Positions 8,313 to 16,381 of a stretch of DNA of 64,000 nucleotides are shown one piece after another. Positions within the stretch are counted from its first letter, which is position 1; every line of letters starts with the position of its first letter. Source of the stretch: JANQEA01 sp964530075 (lineage in GTDB: Bacteria > Bipolaricaulota > Bipolaricaulia > UBA7950 > UBA9294). The stretch is from contig CAZGXU010000001.1 of NCBI GenBank assembly GCA_964530075.1, positions 20,383-84,382 on the forward strand, written 5' to 3'. The notes under the pieces were generated by a model. That model worked only from the letters and a program-made list of their open reading frames with translations, was not told the origin of the DNA and searched no databases. The translations under genes and the position numbers were made by a program.

Positions 8313-8671
8313 TCTCGGCCCTGCTGCCGAAGCTGGAGGATCACGACGGGCGGGTGAGCGCCGTCATTCTCGTGAAGGGGGAGCTGCGGATCCTCTCCGA
8401 CGAGGCGCTACGAAACGCGTTCGAGCTCCTGTCCCGGGAGACGCGCCTGGAGGGATCGGAGCTGGTGATCGAGCCGGTCGAGGTGCGGGTGCGCTGCAGA
8501 TCGTGCGGCTACGCCGGGCTGGCGGAGCACGTGCGCGAGGAGGCGTTCCATTTCGCGATCCCGATTCTCAGTTGCCCGGCCTGCGGCGCCGAGGTCGACG
8601 TCGAGGCGGGGCGCGAGCTGTATGTCGATCGGGTGACGATACAGACGGAGGCGGCGGCGGAAGCCTCATGA
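8282..8671 (+). CDS. hypA: Hydrogenase nickel insertion protein HypA
   Basis: 129 residues. Starts MHEYS, with the invariant N-terminal His/Glu that bind nickel. The zinc site is formed by CRSCGY (about 62-67) and CPACG (about 97-101). It works with HypB in nickel delivery. It overlaps hypB at the front and hypF (ATGA) at the end. Confidence 0.93.
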   Translation: MHEYSVVTELISALLPKLEDHDGRVSAVILVKGELRILSDEALRNAFELLSRETRLEGSELVIEPVEVRVRCRSCGYAGLAEHVREEAFHFAIPILSCPACGAEVDVEAGRELYVDRVTIQTEAAAEAS

Positions 8672-11028
8672 GCCTGCAGCGGAAGCGTCTCCTCGTTCGG
8701 GGCGTCGTCCAAGGAGTCGGGTTCCGCCCGTTCATCTACCGGATCGCCACGGGGAATCGCCTCGGTGGATCGGTGCGGAACCGCGGCGATGCCGGGGTCG
8801 AGATCCTCGTCGAGGGCGCGGCCGACTCGCTCGGCGCCTTTCTCGTCGAGCTGGAGCGCGATCTCCCCCCGTTGGCGCGGATCACGTCGGTCGATCTCTC
8901 CGAACAGGAGCCGATCGGGGAGACGGAGTTCGTCATCCTCCCGTCGACCGAGGAGGGGGAGCGAGGCGGGACCCTCCCTCCGGACGTGGCGATCTGCGAT
9001 GCCTGCGTGGCCGAGATCCTCGGCGGATCGAGGTTCACCGGGTACTGGGCGACCAGTTGCACCGACTGCGGCCCGCGGTTCACGGTGATCGAATCGCTCC
9101 CGTACGACCGGCCCCGGACGTCGATGGCCGACTTCCCGATGTGCGATGCCTGCAGCGGGGAATACCGCGATCCGTTCGACCGCCGGTACCACGCGCAGAC
9201 GACCGCATGCGCGGCGTGCGGCCCGACGCTGACGTTCGACGGGGAATCCGACACGGCTCTCGATCGAGCGGGTGAGGCGCTCCGGGCGGGCCGGGTCGTC
9301 GCGATCAAGGGGATCGGCGGGACGCACTTGGCGTGCGACGCCACGAGCGAGGACGCGGTGGCCCGGCTCCGCGCTCGGGTCGGTCGGCCGTCGCAGCCGT
9401 ACGCGCTGATGGCCACGGAGAAGATGATCCGGGCGTTTGCCGCTCCGGACGATGCGGAGTGGGCGCAGCTCCGCGGACCCGAGCGGCCGATCGTCGTGCT
9501 CCGCGCGCGCCCCGGGGCCCTGGCCGAGTCCGTCGCCCCCGGGTTGCACACCGTCGGCGCGATGCTCCCCTACACCGGCCTCCATCATCTCCTCTTCGAG
9601 CGAGTCGACGCGCCGCTGGTGATGACGAGCGCCAACCTGCCGGGACGGCCGATGCTGATCGACAACGCGGAGATCGAACGCCGTCTGGCCGGGGTCGCCG
9701 ACCATCTCCTGCTGCACGACCGAAGGGTCGTCGCCCGCTGCGACGATTCGGTCCGACGGCAGGTCGCCGGCCGGCTCGTCTTTCTCCGCCGGTCGAGGGG
9801 GTGGGTCCCGGGGCCGATCGACGCGCCGCTCGGGGACGAGCCGATCCTCGCCCTCGGCCCGGAGACGGATCTGACGTTCGCGATCTACGCCGACGGCGCC
9901 GCGACCCTCTCCCAGCACATCGGGTCGGTCGACGACCTGGAGACGATCGAGTTCCTACGGGAGGCGGTCGATCACCTCTACCGGATCACCCGGACGCCGG
10001 CGCCTCGGATCGTCGCCTGCGACCTTCACCCTCGGTTCGCGACCACGCGCATGGCAGACGAGCTGGCGGAGCGGCACGGGGCCCGCGTCGTGCGCGTCCA
10101 ACACCACGCGGCGCACCTCCTCTCGGTGATGGCCGAGCACAGGCTCGACGCCGCGGTCGGGATCATCCTGGATGGGTACGGCCACGGGTGGGACGGCGAC
10201 GCGTGGGGCGGGGAGCTGCTCGTCGTGGGGGACGGCGTCATCGAACGGGTCGGGTTTCTCAGCCCGGCCCGTCTTCCCGGCGGCGACCTCGCAGCGCGTC
10301 GGCCGCTCCGGATGGCGGCGTCGTTCCTCCACGCCGGGGGGGCGGACGAGGAGAAGCTGAGGGAGGGGCTGGGGGCACGCGGGTTGGGTGAAGAGGCGAT
10401 CGGGCTCCTGCTGGCGCAGATCGAGCGGGGCGCGAACGCGCCGTGGACGACCAGCGCCGGCCGCTTCCTCGACGCGGTCTCCGCCTGGCTCGGCGTCTGC
10501 CTGGAGCGGACCTACGAGGGCGAGCCGGCGATGCGCCTCGAGGCCGCCGCCGCACGAGGGACGGCGCTTCCCATCGAGGTCGACATCCAGCGGGACGGAG
10601 GGGGCCGCGTCGTCGATACCGTCAACCTGTTCGCGCGGCTCGTCGGTCTGGCGGAGACGAACTCGATCGAGGACGTCAGCGCCACGGCGCAAGCGGCGCT
10701 GGCGGACGGTGCGGCCCGCGCAGCGGCGGAGATCGCGGCCGAGCGCGGCATCCGGGATGTCTGCCTCAGCGGAGGCGTCGCGTACAACGACGCGATCGCG
10801 TCGACGGTCCGTGCCGCGATCGAGGCGGCCGGCCTTCGCTATCGGACCAACGAACGAGTGCCATGCGGTGACGGTGGGATCTCGTTCGGTCAGGCGGCCT
10901 ACGCCGGGCGCGGAATCGAGGTCCTAGAAGCAGACCGGCCCGATACAGCACCCCGCGACCGTAGCCAGGAGTCCCCCGAGCAGTCCAAGAGAAAGAACCC
11001 ATCGGATCATGTGCCGGATTGTACGTGA
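8668..11028 (+). CDS. hypF: Carbamoyltransferase HypF
   Basis: 786 residues. Makes the thiocarbamate precursor of the CN ligands of the [NiFe] centre. Domains in order: acylphosphatase-like (1-90, GVVQGVGFRPF), two C4 zinc fingers (about 100-190: CDACVAEI, CTDCGPRF, CDACSGEY, CAACGPTL), YrdC-like carbamoyl-adenylate domain (about 195-380), and Kae1-like domain with QHHAAH and GYGHGWDG. The last conserved segment is CGDGGISFGQA. About 40 residues after it are low-complexity and polar and do not resemble the family; the opposite strand of that part encodes a possible small lipoprotein. hypC, hypD and hypE are not in this window. Confidence 0.93.
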   Translation: MSLQRKRLLVRGVVQGVGFRPFIYRIATGNRLGGSVRNRGDAGVEILVEGAADSLGAFLVELERDLPPLARITSVDLSEQEPIGETEFVILPSTEEGERGGTLPPDVAICDACVAEILGGSRFTGYWATSCTDCGPRFTVIESLPYDRPRTSMADFPMCDACSGEYRDPFDRRYHAQTTACAACGPTLTFDGESDTALDRAGEALRAGRVVAIKGIGGTHLACDATSEDAVARLRARVGRPSQPYALMATEKMIRAFAAPDDAEWAQLRGPERPIVVLRARPGALAESVAPGLHTVGAMLPYTGLHHLLFERVDAPLVMTSANLPGRPMLIDNAEIERRLAGVADHLLLHDRRVVARCDDSVRRQVAGRLVFLRRSRGWVPGPIDAPLGDEPILALGPETDLTFAIYADGAATLSQHIGSVDDLETIEFLREAVDHLYRITRTPAPRIVACDLHPRFATTRMADELAERHGARVVRVQHHAAHLLSVMAEHRLDAAVGIILDGYGHGWDGDAWGGELLVVGDGVIERVGFLSPARLPGGDLAARRPLRMAASFLHAGGADEEKLREGLGARGLGEEAIGLLLAQIERGANAPWTTSAGRFLDAVSAWLGVCLERTYEGEPAMRLEAAAARGTALPIEVDIQRDGGGRVVDTVNLFARLVGLAETNSIEDVSATAQAALADGAARAAAEIAAERGIRDVCLSGGVAYNDAIASTVRAAIEAAGLRYRTNERVPCGDGGISFGQAAYAGRGIEVLEADRPDTAPRDRSQESPEQSKRKNPSDHVPDCT
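10924..11010 (-). CDS. Possible 28-residue lipoprotein antisense to the hypF 3' end
   Basis: A reverse-strand ORF encodes an N-terminal Met-Ile-Arg-Trp followed by a leucine/glycine-rich hydrophobic stretch and lipobox ATVAGC, then only CIGPVCF. That is a near-perfect lipoprotein signal with an 8-residue mature part (two adjacent Cys, plus a third). The overlapping hypF codons are a non-conserved tail, so the strand assignment here is open. TTGTGA-16-TACAAT lies directly upstream, ending 7 bases before the ATG, so the transcript would be leaderless (no ribosome site is seen). Entericidin-like peptides are comparable in size. Moderate to low certainty. Confidence 0.4.
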   Translation of the reverse strand: MIRWVLSLGLLGGLLATVAGCCIGPVCF

Positions 11029-11045
11029 GCACGGCGCGTTCACAA
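11018..11045 (-). promoter_or_regulatory. Promoter for a leaderless small-lipoprotein transcript
   Basis: On the reverse strand TTGTGA (11040-11045), a 16-base spacer, and TACAAT (11018-11023). The ATG begins 7 bases after the -10, at the expected transcription start. Confidence 0.4.
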
Positions 11046-11079
11046 GGACCCCGGTGGGGCCCGGTGGTCTCAGATGACG

Positions 11080-11107
11080 CGAGGGACGGCCGGTCGACCG
11101 TCCCTCG
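11080..11107. terminator. Hairpin between convergent hypF and DUF922 genes
   Basis: Perfect 10-bp inverted repeat CGAGGGACGG (11080-11089) and CCGTCCCTCG (11098-11107) with an 8-base loop. No U-run follows on either strand, so it may be a factor-dependent or processing hairpin. Confidence 0.5.
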
Positions 11108-11209
11108 GGGCAAGAGGTCTGTTCCGCTGCGTAAGGAGGTGGTGTTGCGCTGTCCGCCCGGATCTACTCCGAACCGCGCGCCCGGTTTCAGCCGGTCGGT
11201 GAATCGGAG

Positions 11210-11833
11210 TTACGGCGCGCACGCCGGGTCGAGGAGCCACGCGGCGATCTGGGCTTCCCACCGCGCTTGGCCGCCGGGGTCGTTCCCGTGGTCGGACTCC
11301 TCGTCGTATCGGGCCTGAGCGGCCTCCAGCTGCGCGAGGACTTCGTTCGCCTTCTGATGAAGGGCCGCATTCAACGCGCCGATTGTCCCCTCTTGGGTCA
11401 CGCCCTGGGCTTGGATGCACGGGAGGAGAGCCTCCAGCTTGCGGCGATAGACCTCGTTCAGATCGAAGTGCGCCTGTTCGTGCCGCAGGACGTCATCGTC
11501 CGCCGCCTCGGTGACGACCCAGGAGAGCGAGGGCTCCACCGTGTTCGTGATCGTCACGCTCTCGACGTGCCCGGTCCACATACCGCCTCTCGACGTGACC
11601 GAGTAGCTGGCGTACCACCGGATCGTCATGTGGATCGCCGCCGCTTCGCTCCGGTGGACGGCGTCCGCCGGCGGCGTGGCCTGGAACAGGTCCCACGTCA
11701 ACGGTCTCGCTTCGCTCCACGGGATCCCGGGATCCGAGCCCCCCGACGTGGCGGTGAACGCGACGAGGCCGATCAGACAGGCGAAGAGGGCGAACTTGAC
11801 GGCGCGGATCGCGGACCACCCAGCGTGCTGCAC
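11210..11833 (-). CDS. Secreted DUF922-like putative zinc protease
   Basis: 207 residues. A signal peptide covers about the first 30 residues (FALFACLIGLVAFTATSG). The body has the DUF922 pattern: an aromatic central part ending in HEQAHFDL (HExxH-type zinc site, about 117-121), followed by a helical C-terminus (LNAALHQKANEVLAQLEAAQARYDEESDHG) with another conserved His. DUF922 proteins are predicted extracellular metalloproteases; none is well characterised. Stands alone, convergent with hypF. Confidence 0.72.
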   Translation of the reverse strand: MQHAGWSAIRAVKFALFACLIGLVAFTATSGGSDPGIPWSEARPLTWDLFQATPPADAVHRSEAAAIHMTIRWYASYSVTSRGGMWTGHVESVTITNTVEPSLSWVVTEAADDDVLRHEQAHFDLNEVYRRKLEALLPCIQAQGVTQEGTIGALNAALHQKANEVLAQLEAAQARYDEESDHGNDPGGQARWEAQIAAWLLDPACAP

Positions 11834-11877
11834 GTCTCCTCCCCCTTCAGGTCGATCTTACCCGAAGCCAGTTGGAT

Positions 11878-13632
11878 CTACCAGCCCCCGCCGCCCCCGC
11901 CTCCGAAGCCGCCCCCGGAGAACCCCCCGCCGAACGTGCTTCGCCCGCCCCAGGCGGATCGCCCGCCCGGCGCGGTCCGCGGCGCCGATACGAAGCTCCG
12001 CTCCATCCCGGAGGTCAAGTAGAGCATCGACAGGGTGAACAGGTTCGCCCGGAAGACGGGGGCGCGCCCGACGTACCAGTCCGGCGGCTCGTCGAGCAGC
12101 CCCTCGAACTGCTTGGTCCAGATCGAGGTGAGGTTCATCGCAATGGCGTAGGGAAGGAGCTTCTCGAACAGCTTCGGGCTCTTCTCCGGAGCGTCGTGGT
12201 ACTCGATCCGATCGACCTCCGCCCGCCGGATGTACTCGGAGAGGCCGAGGAGTCCCTCGAGGGCGCGGACGCCCTCCTTGGTCTTTCGGGGCATGATCGG
12301 GGAGAACGCGAGGACGACCAGTCCGCAGGCGCCGACCGCGATGCCGAGGTACAACGACTGGACGTACAGGCCGAGCACAGCGCCGAGGCCCAGCCCCGCC
12401 AGCCCGAGGAACCGGTAGAAACCGCGCGTCCGCTCGGGGTTGTGCGGGTAGTAGCCCTTCTCGATCAGTCCGGAGTAGAGCTTCGACTTGATCGCCGGCA
12501 GGTGCGTGTAGAACCGGTTCTCGAGCGACGAGAGGGTCCGCACCTCCGGATGCTCCTCGTCGAAGATCGCGTCGAGGAGCAGCCGCTCGACCTCCGAGAG
12601 GTCGTCCGTCGAACCGGGGCGTCGGACGAAGCGGTACTCGGTCGCCGACCGGCCGAAGAGGGCCTTCACCCGGTCGCCGAGCCCTTCCGTCTCGTCGACC
12701 TCTTCGATCCTCAGGTGTCCGTTGACCGCGAGACCGATCAGCATCGCGCTGACGTCCCGCAGGTCTGCACGATCGTCGATCAGCACTCCGGCCTCGCCGG
12801 GATGCATCCCGGCCGGCGGCTCGAACGCCGGCGCGATCGTCCGCTTCCTCGGGTCCCGCCCGACCCGGAACCATACGAGGATCATCCCGATCAGCGCGAG
12901 GATCGGGAGCATGGCGTACTTGTTCGCCTCGAGGAACCAGAGGACCCGCTGACCGGTCGACGGCGGTTCGATCGGCAGCTGATCCCGCGGAATCGACACG
13001 TCGATCGTCAGCCCTTCGCCGGGGAGGAGCTGGCCCGCGGAGAAGCGGAGTTCGCCTGTCTCCGAGATGAGCGTCGGCCCTCCGCGCGTCGTCCTCCCGA
13101 AGCCACCGACGTAGGACGTCGACGACACGGTCGCTCGGTCGACCGCCCCGGGGAGGATCACCGCCGCCGTGACCTGCCGGATCGGAATTCGCCACTCATT
13201 TCCTGTGACGTTCCAATAGAGCTGGAGGTAGTCGTCGTGGAAGACGATCGCCCGCCGGACGGTGTAAGCGATCGTGTAGACGTGCGTTCCGGTGATCGTC
13301 CGGTTCGGATCGCCGATCTGGAGGAGCAGATCCCGTCCGACGCGGCGGGCGGTGTACGGGACCGTCCCGCCGTCGAGCGCGATCCGATCGACGTCGAGAT
13401 CGATCGTGACGTTGCCGCCGCGCGAGTCACGATACGAGACCGGGATCTCGCGTTCGATCCCGTGATACGGCGTGTAAAACGTCGCCGTCAGCTGTTCGGT
13501 GACATGAAGGACGCCCTCCGCGTCGAGGACGATCGCGGCGTCGAACTGAGCGATCTCCAGGCTGGCGACGGTCGACAGGCCGATCGCGGAGAGGGAGGCG
13601 ACGAGAAGGAGGAGGACCCGTGTACTTCGCAT
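11878..13632 (-). CDS. DUF2207 membrane protein with Gly-rich C-terminus
   Basis: 584 residues. Signal peptide (1-24); extracytoplasmic beta-rich DUF2207 domain (about 25-240, with LTATFYTPYHGIEREIP); TM helix near 250 (NKYAMLPILALIGMILVWFRV); cytoplasmic part; two more TM helices (FLGLAGLGLGAVLGLYVQSL, YLGIAVGACGLVVLAFSPI); a C-terminal tail GGGFSGGGFGGGGGGGW typical of the family. Usually encoded next to LemA, as here: its ATG overlaps the lemA stop (ATGA). Function unknown, probably envelope-related. Confidence 0.85.
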   Translation of the reverse strand: MRSTRVLLLLVASLSAIGLSTVASLEIAQFDAAIVLDAEGVLHVTEQLTATFYTPYHGIEREIPVSYRDSRGGNVTIDLDVDRIALDGGTVPYTARRVGRDLLLQIGDPNRTITGTHVYTIAYTVRRAIVFHDDYLQLYWNVTGNEWRIPIRQVTAAVILPGAVDRATVSSTSYVGGFGRTTRGGPTLISETGELRFSAGQLLPGEGLTIDVSIPRDQLPIEPPSTGQRVLWFLEANKYAMLPILALIGMILVWFRVGRDPRKRTIAPAFEPPAGMHPGEAGVLIDDRADLRDVSAMLIGLAVNGHLRIEEVDETEGLGDRVKALFGRSATEYRFVRRPGSTDDLSEVERLLLDAIFDEEHPEVRTLSSLENRFYTHLPAIKSKLYSGLIEKGYYPHNPERTRGFYRFLGLAGLGLGAVLGLYVQSLYLGIAVGACGLVVLAFSPIMPRKTKEGVRALEGLLGLSEYIRRAEVDRIEYHDAPEKSPKLFEKLLPYAIAMNLTSIWTKQFEGLLDEPPDWYVGRAPVFRANLFTLSMLYLTSGMERSFVSAPRTAPGGRSAWGGRSTFGGGFSGGGFGGGGGGGW

Positions 13633-14186
13633 CAGAACCGGACGCGCGGCGCCGCCCGCTCCTCCTCTCCGGGGAGCGCGTAGAACTCGCGCTCGCGGAA
13701 CCTGAACAGGTTGGCGATGATGTTGCGCGGGAAGACCTGGATCATCGTGTTCAGGTCCCGAACGACGGCGTTGTAGTAGCGGCGCGATCGCTGGATCGCG
13801 TCCTCCACCTGCTCGAGGGTCTGCTGCAGGCCGAGGAAGTTCTGGTTCGCCTTGAGCTCGGGATAGGCCTCGACGACGGCGAACAGCGACTTGAGCGCCC
13901 CCCTCAGTCCCTCTTCGGCCTCCGCCTGCTCGCGCGGGCCCGAGGCGTCGATCGCCCTCGATCGGGCGAGGGTCACCTGCTCGAACACCTTCGACTCGTG
14001 GGATGCGTAGCCCTTCACCGTCTCGACGAGGTTCGGGATCAGATCCCAGCGTCGTTTCAGCTGTGTGTCGATGTCCCGCCACGCCTCCTCGGACCGGACG
14101 CGGAGCCGGACGAGACGATTGTACGTGAGCCCTCCCCAGAGGAGGACGATCCCCCCGATGATGATGACGTAGCCGACCGCGCTCAT
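13632..14186 (-). CDS. lemA: LemA family protein
   Basis: 184 residues. One N-terminal TM helix (VGYVIIIGGIVLLWGGLTY) then the LemA helical domain with YNRLVRLRVRSEEAWRDIDTQLKRR, DLIPNLVETVKGYASHE, YPELKANQNFLGLQ and the terminal YNAVVRDLNTMIQVFPRNIIA signature. AAGGAGGAAG precedes the chosen ATG. Forms an operon with the DUF2207 gene. Exact role unknown. Confidence 0.92.
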   Translation of the reverse strand: MSAVGYVIIIGGIVLLWGGLTYNRLVRLRVRSEEAWRDIDTQLKRRWDLIPNLVETVKGYASHESKVFEQVTLARSRAIDASGPREQAEAEEGLRGALKSLFAVVEAYPELKANQNFLGLQQTLEQVEDAIQRSRRYYNAVVRDLNTMIQVFPRNIIANLFRFREREFYALPGEEERAAPRVRF

Positions 14187-14286
14187 GCTTCCTCCTTCCC
14201 AATGGCCTGGCGATTCTAGCCGGACGACGGGAGATCGGCCAATCACCGGTGGGAGAGAGGCGGCCGAGCCGTCTCCACGGAAGCGT

Positions 14287-14317
14287 TGTTGCAACAAGCG
14301 ATCCGGCGTGATATCCT
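14287..14317 (+). promoter_or_regulatory. Promoter with overlapping palindrome, upstream of the aminotransferase-serA operon
   Basis: TTGCAA (14289-14294), 17-base spacer, TATCCT (14312-14317) preceded by TGA (extended -10). The -35 lies within a perfect 12-base palindrome TTGTTGCAACAA (14287-14298), which could be a regulator site. Confidence 0.45.
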
Positions 14318-14360
14318 TCCGGCGCTTCGACAGCGATTCTCATCCATTCAGGAGGGCACG

Positions 14361-15428
14361 ATGCACAAGAGGCTGTTCACCCCCGGGCCCACGGAGGTCC
14401 GTCCGGAGATCCTCAAGGAGCTCGCGACGCCGCAGATCCACCACCGCTCGCCGGAGTTCTCGGAGCTGTACGCGGAGATCCAACCGAAGCTTCAGCAGGT
14501 CCTCTTCACCGACAACCCGGTCCTCCTCTTCACCTCGTCGTCGACCGGCGCGATGGAGTCGGCGGTGACGAATCTCGTCGCGAAGCGCTGTCTGAACCTC
14601 GTCAACGGCGCGTTCTCCGAGCGATGGCACAAGATCACGGTCGGGAACGGCGTCCCGTGCGACACGTTCGAGCTCCCGTGGGACGTCGCGATGAAGCCGG
14701 AGATGGTCGACGAGCGACTCGCGTCGGGCCAATACGACGCGGTGACGCTCGTCTTCAACGAGACCTCGACCGGGATGCTCAACCCGCTGCAGGGGATCGC
14801 CGAGGTCGTCCAACGTCATCCGGACGTCCTCCTCCTCGTCGACGCGGTCAGCGGGATGGCTGGCGCGAAGATCGAGACCGACGCGTGGAAGATCGACTTC
14901 GTCCTCGCCGGCGTCCAGAAGGCGTTCGCGCTTCCGGCCGGCCTCGCCGTCGCCGCGGTCAGCGAGCGGGCGTTCGAGCGGGCGAAGTCCGTCCCGCCGC
15001 GGAGCTACTACTTCAGCCTCCCCCTGATGCACAAGTCGCATCTGAAGAACCAGACGCCGTCGACCCCGGCGATCCCGCACTTGTACGCGCTGAACGCTCA
15101 GCTCGACGACATGCTCGCTGAGGGGATGGAGCGTCGCTTCGCGCGCCACGCCGAGATGGCGTCGATCGTCCAGTCCTGGGCGGAGAAGCACTTCGGCGTC
15201 TTCCCCGAGGAGGGCTACTGGTCGCCGACGTTGACCTGCATCCGCAACACGAAGGAGATCGACGTCGCCGGACTGATCGACAGGCTCGCCGACGAGTACA
15301 ACTTGCGGATCGCCAACGGGTACGGGGACATCAAGGAGAAAACGTTCCGGATCGCTCACATGGGCGACACGCAGGTCGACGAGATTGAAGGACTGCTGAG
15401 GGCGATCGAGAGAGTCCTCGGTCTGTAG
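14361..15428 (+). CDS. Class V pyridoxal-phosphate aminotransferase (serine/alanine-glyoxylate or phosphoserine type)
   Basis: 355 residues, fold type I. Begins LFTPGPTEVRPEI, as in the alanine/serine-glyoxylate aminotransferase group. PLP-binding features: SSSTGAMESAV, NGAFSERW, DAVSGMAGAKIETD, and the Schiff-base Lys in AGVQKAFALPAG (about 192). With serA directly downstream (8-base gap) the likely role is a serine-pathway transamination: either 3-phosphohydroxypyruvate to phosphoserine or serine-glyoxylate. No classical serC is needed if this enzyme does the job, as known for SerA-linked class V enzymes in several anaerobes and archaea. Confidence 0.85.
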   Translation: MHKRLFTPGPTEVRPEILKELATPQIHHRSPEFSELYAEIQPKLQQVLFTDNPVLLFTSSSTGAMESAVTNLVAKRCLNLVNGAFSERWHKITVGNGVPCDTFELPWDVAMKPEMVDERLASGQYDAVTLVFNETSTGMLNPLQGIAEVVQRHPDVLLLVDAVSGMAGAKIETDAWKIDFVLAGVQKAFALPAGLAVAAVSERAFERAKSVPPRSYYFSLPLMHKSHLKNQTPSTPAIPHLYALNAQLDDMLAEGMERRFARHAEMASIVQSWAEKHFGVFPEEGYWSPTLTCIRNTKEIDVAGLIDRLADEYNLRIANGYGDIKEKTFRIAHMGDTQVDEIEGLLRAIERVLGL

Positions 15429-15436
15429 GAGGTGCG

Positions 15437-16363
15437 ATGATGACGTTCAGGGTGCTCGCCTCCGACCCGATCGCCGCCGAGGCGGTCGCGGCGATGCGAG
15501 ACGCGGGGCTCGAGGTCGAAGAGAAGACGGGCCTGTCGGTCGACGAACTGAAGTCCGAAATCGGATCGTACGACGCGATCGTCGTGCGGAGCGCGACGAA
15601 GGTGCGGGCGGAGATCATCGACGCGTCGGAGAAGCTGAAGTTGATCGTCCGCGCCGGGGTCGGCCTCGACAACGTCGACGTCGAGCACGCCAAGGCGAAA
15701 GGGATCGAGGTTCGCAACACCCCGGCGGCGAGTTCGAACTCGGTTGCCGAGCTGGCCCTCGGTCACGTTCTGTCCCTCGCCCGGCACATCGGCCGCGGGA
15801 CAGCGTCGGTAAAGGCCGGCAAGTGGGAGAAGAAGGAGCTGAAGGGGATCGAGATCGTGGGGAAGACCCTCGGGATCGTCGGGATCGGCCGGATCGGGCG
15901 GTCGCTGGCGAAGAAGGCGAACGCGCTGGGGATGCGCGTGATCGCCTACGACGCGTACTTGGCGGAGAGCCCGATCCCCGAGATCGCGCCGATGGTCAGC
16001 TTCGACCGGCTCTTGGCCGAGAGCGACTTCGTCTCGCTGCACATCCCGTTCGATTCGTCGGTCGGTCCGACCATCGGCGAAACGGAGCTTGCCAAGATGA
16101 AGGACGGCGTTCGGATCGTCAACTGCGCCCGCGGAGGCGTGGTCGAGGAGGGGGCGCTCTTCGCGGCGGTGGAGAGCGGGAAGGTCGCCGGCGTCGCCCT
16201 CGACGTGTTCGAGACCGAGCCGCCGCCCCCGGATCATCCGCTCCTGGCCCTCGAATCGGTCTCGCTCACGCCCCACGTCGGGGCGTCGACGGTCGAGGCG
16301 CAGTCGCGCGTCGGCCGTGAGGCGGCGCAGATCGTCATCGACTTCGCGAACGCGCGGGGGTAG
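15437..16363 (+). CDS. serA: D-3-phosphoglycerate dehydrogenase, short form
   Basis: 308 residues; catalyses the first step of serine synthesis from 3-phosphoglycerate. Substrate-binding parts VVRSATKVRAEIID and RAGVGLDNVD; NAD motif GIVGIGRIGRSLA (about 147-159); the catalytic Arg in NCARGGVVEE, Glu in DVFETEP, and His in LTPHVGAST. It stops at the catalytic domain, with no ASB or ACT regulatory domain, so serine feedback through ACT is absent. AGGAGGT precedes two adjacent ATGs at 15437 and 15440; either can be used. Confidence 0.92.
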   Translation: MMTFRVLASDPIAAEAVAAMRDAGLEVEEKTGLSVDELKSEIGSYDAIVVRSATKVRAEIIDASEKLKLIVRAGVGLDNVDVEHAKAKGIEVRNTPAASSNSVAELALGHVLSLARHIGRGTASVKAGKWEKKELKGIEIVGKTLGIVGIGRIGRSLAKKANALGMRVIAYDAYLAESPIPEIAPMVSFDRLLAESDFVSLHIPFDSSVGPTIGETELAKMKDGVRIVNCARGGVVEEGALFAAVESGKVAGVALDVFETEPPPPDHPLLALESVSLTPHVGASTVEAQSRVGREAAQIVIDFANARG

Positions 16364-16381
16364 ACGGAATCGAGGGGGGCC

